11,143 bases of DNA, taken from the NCBI GenBank assembly GCA_028684405.1, contig JAQUGA010000073.1, positions 1-11,143 on the forward strand, given 5' to 3'. A program made the translations under genes and the position numbers. The DNA comes from Bacteroidales bacterium. Lineage in GTDB: Bacteria > Bacteroidota > Bacteroidia > Bacteroidales > WCHB1-69. Under the pieces are notes generated by a model, which was not told the DNA's origin, searched no databases, and saw only the letters and a program-made list of their open reading frames with translations. Of this stretch, positions 6,481 through 11,143 are shown in pieces (the first letter of the stretch is position 1; the number at the start of each line of letters is the position of its first letter).

Positions 6481-7140
6481 ATGAATAACAAGATTTTAAA
6501 CAGGCTGATTCAAACAGTTTTGGTATTAGGCATCCTCGTATTGGTAGTTTTCATATTCAGAAGCATCATGCGTCCCGAGAAATTCCTAACAATGGCAAAT
6601 GAACGCAAAGCCGTAGTTGTTGAGAAGTTAAAAGACATTAGAACCGCTCAAATCGCATTCAAAAATGTAAATGGAAGCTATGCTAAAGATTTCGATGTAT
6701 TGATTGATTTTTTAGAAAATGGAAAAATGCCGATTGTAGCTAAAATTGGTGTTGTGCCCGATACTCTTACCGAAGCTCAAGCGATCAAAGCAGGCATTGT
6801 AAAACGTGATACGGTATTGGTGGATGCTTTTAGCGAAGTTTTTAAAGATAAACCAAATCTAAATGTGAAAAAACTGGGCATCATTCCATATTCAAACCAA
6901 GAAAAATTTCATATGGATGCAGATACCATCGTTAGAGGTAATATTAAAGTTCCTGTTTTTATCGTAATTGCTCCTAAAACTGCCTTTTTGGAAGGAATAG
7001 AAGATGATCCAAAATTGAAAGGTTTTGTCAATAAAATCTTATTCACTGGAATTGAAAAGCAATTTATCAAACAAGAAAAATACAAAGATTTAATTCTAGG
7101 TTCGCTTGATGATCCATCAACAAATGGTAATTGGGAGTAA
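6481..7140 (+). CDS. Single-pass membrane protein with pseudopilin-like N-terminal region, unknown function
   Basis: This 219-residue protein has one N-terminal transmembrane helix (about 8-27: LIQTVLVLGILVLVVFIF) followed by basic residues and an extracytoplasmic domain. After the helix, a long amphipathic stretch reads LKDIRTAQIAFKNVNGSYAK (50-69), then DFDVLIDFL (70-78). This resembles pseudopilins, in which the N-terminal helix continues into a segment with a Gly-x-Tyr turn and a short helix. There is no prepilin peptidase site (no G-F-x-x-x-E), so it would not be processed as a true pilin. The C-terminus GSLDDPSTNGNWE looks like a conserved family tail. It is the first gene of an operon with DUF3822 and rsmD, 2 bases from the former. 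I do not recognise a named family; the pilin comparison is inference from pattern. Confidence 0.7.
   Translation: MNNKILNRLIQTVLVLGILVLVVFIFRSIMRPEKFLTMANERKAVVVEKLKDIRTAQIAFKNVNGSYAKDFDVLIDFLENGKMPIVAKIGVVPDTLTEAQAIKAGIVKRDTVLVDAFSEVFKDKPNLNVKKLGIIPYSNQEKFHMDADTIVRGNIKVPVFIVIAPKTAFLEGIEDDPKLKGFVNKILFTGIEKQFIKQEKYKDLILGSLDDPSTNGNWE
7133..7137 (+). promoter_or_regulatory. Shine-Dalgarno site of the DUF3822 gene inside the upstream gene's last codons
   Basis: GGGAG lies 5 bases before the ATG at 7143 and is formed by the TGG GAG (Trp-Glu) codons that end the preceding gene. It supports ATG 7143 over the in-frame TTG at 7131, which would overlap the upstream gene. Confidence 0.5.
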
Positions 7141-7142
7141 TT

Positions 7143-7976
7143 ATGAGTGATTTTTTAAAAAAACAGATTTTCAAATCTGATTCTAACAACATACAATCCA
7201 ATGCAAGCATTCGCCTAAAAACGAATGCTTGTGTTGTTATTGGCTCGGATAATGAGCAAAAACTGCTTTTTATTGATGAGGTAAAATGCTTAAAATCAGA
7301 TGCTAAAATTGCTGATTTGCTGAGTTTTTTAAAAAGCGAATACTCCTTTTTAAATTCTTCTGCTTCAATATCTACTAAAATCATCTATCCAAATTGCTAT
7401 TATACCTTGGTTCCGAAAATGTATTTTGATGAAAATCATCTAAAATCCTATTTTTTGCACGCCATCAATAAAAAAGATCGAAACGAATTTGATTATTCTT
7501 TTTCTGAACTTTCGTATGAAATGATGTGCGTAAATGCCAATGAAAAATCATATCTCAATGATTTAAAAAATTCGTTGTCAAACGCAAAATTATTTTCCGA
7601 AACAGAATCGATGATCAAAGTTTGTACAGATGATTTTTTAAGCAGAATTGAAGACGATAAAACCTATTTATACTTGTATTTTTCCGACAGTAAATGCGAT
7701 ATTTTACTTTTTGTTGAAGGGAAATTGTTGATAGCCAACCGGATTTCATTTAATTCTATTGAGAATTTTATTTATCATATTCTCAACACATTGCAACAGT
7801 CTGGACAATTTGCTGAACAAACAGAAGTTATTTTATTGGGCGAAATTGATAAACAATCTACTATTGTTTTGGGCTTGTCTCGTTACTTTCAGCGCATTCA
7901 TTTTCTTTCGAACCAACGAAATAATGAACTCGAGGAAACATCGTATAATTATGCACTTGAAACTTTTTTGCTGTGA
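7143..7976 (+). CDS. DUF3822 family protein, probable ASKHA (actin/PilM-like) fold
   Basis: Cytoplasmic protein of 277 residues with no signal or membrane segment. Length, sequence style and position directly before rsmD fit the Bacteroidota DUF3822 family, whose function is not established. The N-terminal half (about 28-130) has a strand pair, then a conserved-looking YYTLVPKMYFDE (86-97). The C-terminal half reads like the second lobe of an ASKHA fold: strand-turn-strand YLYLYFSDSKCDILLFVEGK (175-194), strand LIANRISF (196-203), a helix, then EVILLGEIDKQ (228-238) and a C-terminal helix-strand. This is the order seen in PilM and FtsA, but the glycine-rich nucleotide-binding signatures are missing. 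The start is ATG 7143, 2 bases after the upstream stop; the stop overlaps the rsmD start by 4 bases. The family is likely; the ASKHA link is inference. Confidence 0.78.
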   Translation: MSDFLKKQIFKSDSNNIQSNASIRLKTNACVVIGSDNEQKLLFIDEVKCLKSDAKIADLLSFLKSEYSFLNSSASISTKIIYPNCYYTLVPKMYFDENHLKSYFLHAINKKDRNEFDYSFSELSYEMMCVNANEKSYLNDLKNSLSNAKLFSETESMIKVCTDDFLSRIEDDKTYLYLYFSDSKCDILLFVEGKLLIANRISFNSIENFIYHILNTLQQSGQFAEQTEVILLGEIDKQSTIVLGLSRYFQRIHFLSNQRNNELEETSYNYALETFLL

Positions 7977-8521
7977 GAATAATTAGTGGAATTAGAAAAG
8001 GAAAAAAAATAGTTGCTCCCGCTGATTTGCCGGTTCGCCCTACAACTGATTATGCCAAAGAATCATTGTTTAATGTTTTGAACAACTTTTTCTATTTTGA
8101 TGGTATCGAAGTGCTTGATTTGTTTGCAGGTACGGGAAATATCACGTATGAATTTGCTGCTCGCGAAGCCATTTCAGTCTTGGCAGTGGACAGCAATCAA
8201 GAATGTATCAACTTTATTGCGAAAACAGCAGAATCGCTCTCTTTTGAGCAGATAAAGGCGGTTAGGGCCGATGTATGGAAGTTTCTGCAAACTCATTCTG
8301 GAAAATACAATGTTATTTTTGCAGATCCTCCTTTTGACCAAGATTTTGATTTTCTACCTGATTTGATTTTTGAAAAAGATTTATTACATCCCGATGGGTT
8401 TTTTGTGATGGAACACGGCCCCAGAAAAGATTTTTCCAAACATCCCAATTTCTACCAAATGAGACACTACGGAAAAGTGCATTTTTCAATCTTTATTGGT
8501 GTAAATGAAGAGAGTGATTAA
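7973..8521 (+). CDS. rsmD: 16S rRNA (guanine966-N2)-methyltransferase RsmD
   Basis: SAM-dependent enzyme that methylates G966 of 16S rRNA in the small subunit. The 182-residue length is normal for the family. The N-terminal signature is MRIISGIRKGKKI (1-13), followed by VRPTTDYAKESLFNVL (21-36). The SAM motif I is DLFAGTG (49-55), the acidic end of the next strand is AVDSN (71-75), and the catalytic motif IV is FADPPF (116-121). MEHGP (146-150) follows. It starts with GTG, and the GTGA overlaps the stop of the DUF3822 gene. This makes translation coupled and explains the non-ATG start; no other start precedes the conserved MRIISG. A probable terminator lies 2 bases after the stop. Confidence 0.96.
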   Translation: MRIISGIRKGKKIVAPADLPVRPTTDYAKESLFNVLNNFFYFDGIEVLDLFAGTGNITYEFAAREAISVLAVDSNQECINFIAKTAESLSFEQIKAVRADVWKFLQTHSGKYNVIFADPPFDQDFDFLPDLIFEKDLLHPDGFFVMEHGPRKDFSKHPNFYQMRHYGKVHFSIFIGVNEESD

Positions 8522-8523
8522 GT

Positions 8524-8557
8524 AACTGAGTCACAATTTTCACATAATCAGTTTTTT
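8524..8557 (+). terminator. probable intrinsic terminator after rsmD
   Basis: AACTGA (8524-8529) is complementary to TCAGTT (8548-8553) and runs into six T residues (8552-8557). The 18-base loop is long and the stem is AT-rich, so strength is uncertain. Its position immediately after the rsmD stop and before a new promoter fits the end of the operon. Confidence 0.5.
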
Positions 8558-8646
8558 ATAAATATTAGGCTCAATTCTTAGGCTTATTTAATTTATTTTT
8601 TTTTAAACTTTATTAACACAATCTTTGTTTTTAGTCAAACATTTTA

Positions 8647-8677
8647 TTGGGTCAAACGTTTAGTTGTTGTATTTTTG
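8647..8677 (+). promoter_or_regulatory. promoter of the flavodiiron operon
   Basis: TTG (8647-8649) and TATTTTTG (8670-8677) are separated by 20 bases, giving the Bacteroidota TTG / TAnnTTTG arrangement at proper spacing. This is the best promoter in the window. Transcription would start near 8684, which excludes the in-frame TTG at 8664 as the gene start. Confidence 0.7.
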
Positions 8678-8696
8678 CTACACTAAAATTGTAAAA

Positions 8697-9923
8697 ATGA
8701 TAAACAATAATAAAATGGATCACAAAATTTTACCGATTATAGATGATGTTCAATGGATTGGGGTTTTAGACCCAGATATTCGTACGTTTGATATTGTAAT
8801 GGAAACCGTACATGGAACAACGTATAACTCATATTTTATCAATGCAGAAAAAAAATGTATCGTAGAGACTGCTAAAGCAGCTTTTTGGGATACTTATTTG
8901 GCGAAAATAAAGCAAGTTGTTGCTCTTGATGAAATTGAATATATTTTTGTAAATCACACAGAACCAGATCATTCAGGAAGTTTGAAAAAACTTTTGGCCA
9001 TTGCTCCGAATGCTAAAGTCGTTGCCAGTGGAAATGCCATCCGATATCTAAACGATCAAATAGGAGAGGGTTTTCCTCACATCGTTGTGAAGGACGGTGA
9101 TGAAATTGATTTGGGAAATAAAACCATGAAAATTATTGCTGCTCCAAACTTACATTGGCCCGACAGCATTTATAGCTATTTGGTTGAAGACAAAGTTTTG
9201 TTTACCTGTGATTCGTTTGGAGCACACTTTTGCCACCCAGAAATGTACGACGATAAAGTAGGTGATTTTGACGATGCTTTTAAATATTATTTTGATGTGA
9301 TTTTGAAACCATTTAGTCGTTTTATGCTCAAAGCCATTGAGAAAATCCGTCCATTGGAAATCAATGCTATTTGCACTGGCCATGGTCCATTGCTGACCAA
9401 TGATTGGAAACGTTATGTTGACTTGTCAGAACAATATGCCAACGAAGCATTGAAATCCTGCCAGAAAAATAAAATCTTGGTTCCCTATGTTTCTGCTTAC
9501 GGTTATACAAAAGAATTGGGCGAGAAAATCGTAGAAGGCATGAGACAAGTAGAAGGAATTGAAGTTGATTTTTGTGACATTGAAAAAATGGATATGGAAA
9601 CTTTGGGCCATAAATTGGAAACCAGTTCGGCATATCTGTTTGGTAGTCCGACCATTAATCAAAATATGTTGCCACAATTGTATATGTGCTTTGCATTGAT
9701 GTCGCCACTTCGCGACAGATCCAAGCTGGCTGCCGGATTTGGTTCTTATGGATGGAGTGGCGAAGCGGAGAAAAATATAATAGGAAATATTGAAAATCTA
9801 AAACTTGCTTATTTTGGTGAATCTTGTTTCGTGAAATTCCGACCTCAAGAAAAAGATTTTAGTATATTTGCAGACTTTGGTAAACGTTTTGCCGAAAAAG
9901 TATTAGAAACTCAATGTCCATAA
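8697..9923 (+). CDS. Flavodiiron protein (A-type flavoprotein, FprA/ROO type)
   Basis: Cytoplasmic enzyme that reduces O2 to water and/or NO to N2O at a diiron site, fed by FMN, protecting anaerobes. The 408-residue protein has a metallo-beta-lactamase domain (about 15-255) with all metal ligands: H87-x-E89-x-D91-H92 in NHTEPDHSGS, H153 in NLHWPDS, D172 in TCDSFGAHF and H229 in TGHGP. A flavodoxin domain follows (about 259-404), with the FMN loop VSAYGYTKELG (265-275), FGSPTIN (315-321) and GFGSYGWSGEA (347-357). There is no rubredoxin or flavin reductase extension, so electrons must come from separate partners. The start is ATG 8697, just after the predicted transcription start; ATG 8715 (MDHKILP) is an equally reasonable alternative. 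O2 versus NO preference cannot be told from sequence. Confidence 0.94.
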   Translation: MINNNKMDHKILPIIDDVQWIGVLDPDIRTFDIVMETVHGTTYNSYFINAEKKCIVETAKAAFWDTYLAKIKQVVALDEIEYIFVNHTEPDHSGSLKKLLAIAPNAKVVASGNAIRYLNDQIGEGFPHIVVKDGDEIDLGNKTMKIIAAPNLHWPDSIYSYLVEDKVLFTCDSFGAHFCHPEMYDDKVGDFDDAFKYYFDVILKPFSRFMLKAIEKIRPLEINAICTGHGPLLTNDWKRYVDLSEQYANEALKSCQKNKILVPYVSAYGYTKELGEKIVEGMRQVEGIEVDFCDIEKMDMETLGHKLETSSAYLFGSPTINQNMLPQLYMCFALMSPLRDRSKLAAGFGSYGWSGEAEKNIIGNIENLKLAYFGESCFVKFRPQEKDFSIFADFGKRFAEKVLETQCP

Positions 9924-9924
9924 A

Positions 9925-10782
9925 ATGAATAAAAAAAGGAATGCTCTGATTTTTGTCTCTATTCTGATGCTTGGTTCTATGATTTTTAAATCATGCACCC
10001 CAGAATATTATGCCGTTAAAAAGTTTAGAGAATCGACTCAAGTTTCTGTCCTATTTATACCCAATCAGGTCGTCTTTAAAACAAATTCAACCATTCAAAA
10101 TTTATATCCGAATTTTACGGAATTACCACAAGAAATTCAGGATACTATTTGGAATATGAATACGCAATTATTGGAAAAAGTTCCCGATTCTTCGATTGTA
10201 GAAACATTTTATACGAGCTTCCTTAATCTTTTAAAAGAGAGTGATTTAAGAGTATATGATTCAGAAAACATGGTGGGTTTTAACACCAACGATACCAATG
10301 CTTACATTTTGAAAATTGCACAAATGGAAATGGATGAAATGAAACAAATGATTCCGTATTCGCAACCCATTGATAGTGAGACTGAACTCTATAAGGAAGT
10401 GGAAATAAACTCATTAACACTCAATGTTTGGTTTGAGTTGACAAGAGCCATAAACGATACCGCAAAGCCCGTTGTGCTGTATGCTTCGTATATCATTAGC
10501 GATGTGGTTAAGGGCAATTTCTACAATACTTTAAGCGGATATGAGTTCCGTTTTAAGCGAGACGATATTGATACAACCCATATTTTGCCCATGTCGGTAA
10601 ATGCCGGCGAGATGATGGCTCAATATTTTTTCAATCACATACTAAACATGTATGCAGCTTATTATAGAAGTCCGTCCGATTATCAATTTAGATATATTGG
10701 CAATTATATTCTTAAAGGACAAGGCTACTCTTTTTATTACCCAACAGAAAATGAGCAATTTACAATAATTGCAAAAGAATAA
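9925..10782 (+). CDS. Unrecognised probable lipoprotein downstream of the flavodiiron gene
   Basis: This 285-residue protein is not recognised as a named family. The N-terminus has basic residues (NKKRN), a hydrophobic core (about 7-21), then FKSC with C24, suggesting a lipoprotein signal. The lysine at -2 and Phe at -3 make the lipobox non-standard, so an uncleaved anchor is also possible. The mature part is soluble-looking, mixed alpha/beta, with YYAVKKF (28-34) just after the Cys, a VSVLFIPNQVVFKTN stretch (40-54) and a C-terminal aromatic-rich region (NAYYRS-type, near 240-260). No cysteine pairs or metal motifs stand out. It begins one base after the flavodiiron stop, so translation is likely coupled, and it is followed 4 bases later by a nitroreductase gene. 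Function is unknown. Confidence 0.7.
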   Translation: MNKKRNALIFVSILMLGSMIFKSCTPEYYAVKKFRESTQVSVLFIPNQVVFKTNSTIQNLYPNFTELPQEIQDTIWNMNTQLLEKVPDSSIVETFYTSFLNLLKESDLRVYDSENMVGFNTNDTNAYILKIAQMEMDEMKQMIPYSQPIDSETELYKEVEINSLTLNVWFELTRAINDTAKPVVLYASYIISDVVKGNFYNTLSGYEFRFKRDDIDTTHILPMSVNAGEMMAQYFFNHILNMYAAYYRSPSDYQFRYIGNYILKGQGYSFYYPTENEQFTIIAKE

Positions 10783-10786
10783 ATAC

Positions 10787-11143
10787 ATGGAAACAATTCA
10801 AACTCTTTTATCACATCGTACGATTCGAGAATACAAAAATCAAGAAGTTCCACAAACTGTTTTAGATGATATTTTAGCGGCTGCTGTTCGGGGTTCAACC
10901 ACAGGCAATATGCAGTTGTATAGCATTATCATTACCCGTGATGAAGCCATGAAAAAGCAGTTGGCACCTTTGCATTTTAATCAAAAATTGGTTACAGAAG
11001 CCCCTCTGTTGCTTACTTTTTGTGCCGATTTTAATCGCTTTAATAAATGGTGCGAATATCGTGGAGTAGAGCCTGTTTATGATAATTTCTTATCCTTTAA
11101 CTGGGCGTTGATTGATGCCGTTATTGCTGCTCAAAATGCATGC
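10787..11143 (+). CDS. Nitroreductase-family flavoprotein, 5' part only (cut by window end)
   Basis: The first 119 codons are in frame to the window edge, starting METIQTLLSHRTIREYKNQ. HRTIREY (10-16) is the N-terminal nitroreductase motif whose arginines bind FMN phosphate. A helix VLDDILAAAVRGSTTGNMQLYS follows (25-46), with the S-T-T-G-N-M-Q segment matching the FMN-contact loop. APLLLTFCADFNRF (76-89) and a later aromatic stretch resemble the NfsA/FRP branch. Such enzymes are FMN-dependent NAD(P)H oxidoreductases acting on nitroaromatics, quinones or flavins. The gene starts 4 bases after the lipoprotein stop and is probably in the same operon as the flavodiiron protein, where an NAD(P)H-linked flavoprotein could be relevant to redox supply (inference). 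Substrate and C-terminus are unknown. Confidence 0.88.
   Translation, partial: METIQTLLSHRTIREYKNQEVPQTVLDDILAAAVRGSTTGNMQLYSIIITRDEAMKKQLAPLHFNQKLVTEAPLLLTFCADFNRFNKWCEYRGVEPVYDNFLSFNWALIDAVIAAQNAC

Noticed and set aside
8664..8696. TTG start 11 codons upstream for the flavodiiron gene
   Set aside because: These bases contain the -7 box of the promoter and precede the predicted transcription start.
1..11143. parS sites, tRNA genes, CRISPR repeats, insertion-sequence ends
   Set aside because: Read by eye on both strands: no CACGTG-centred parS palindrome, cloverleaf, regularly spaced repeats, transposase or flanking inverted repeats were seen.

Overview
The window is AT-rich and almost fully coding. 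It reads as part of the main chromosome of a Bacteroidota (Bacteroidetes) bacterium. Support comes from the gene order parA-parB-DUF5683-dapB-lepB, which is characteristic of that phylum; the DUF3822-rsmD pair; the long signal peptidase I; and several TAnnTTTG boxes, the -7 element used by the Bacteroidota primary sigma factor. The flavodiiron protein suggests an anaerobic or microaerobic lifestyle (inference). No phage, insertion sequence, CRISPR array, tRNA or rRNA was found.

Left half (about 85-4885, minus strand, read right to left): parA and parB (chromosome segregation) are 2 bases apart. They are followed by a small secreted/membrane DUF5683 protein, 4 bases after parB, and by dapB (lysine/diaminopimelate synthesis), 10 bases further on. 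After a 144-base gap comes lepB (signal peptidase I), which may have its own weak promoter. The set joins housekeeping growth functions: DNA segregation, the cell-wall precursor/lysine pathway and protein export.

Middle (4886-6480): a 117-base divergent promoter region separates parA from a rightward gene for an outer-membrane beta-barrel protein resembling DcaP-type porins. A 242-base non-coding stretch follows, with a good -7 box for the next operon.

Right half (6481-11143, plus strand) holds two operons. The first encodes a single-pass membrane protein with a pseudopilin-like N-terminal region, a DUF3822 protein that looks like a degenerate actin/PilM-like (ASKHA) fold, and RsmD (16S rRNA m2G966 methyltransferase). 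Its genes are 2 bases apart and then overlap by 4, and a probable terminator follows. The second starts from a well-formed promoter (TTG-N20-TATTTTTG). It encodes a flavodiiron protein with all metal ligands present, an unrecognised probable lipoprotein, and a nitroreductase-family protein cut by the window end. This looks like a flavin-based redox or oxygen/NO-protection unit.

Most genes are recognisable core genes. I see no convincing new defence or mobile system. The points most worth a second look are the pilin-like/ASKHA-like pair upstream of rsmD, the compact DapB with an acidic cofactor loop, and the unknown lipoprotein between the flavodiiron and nitroreductase genes.
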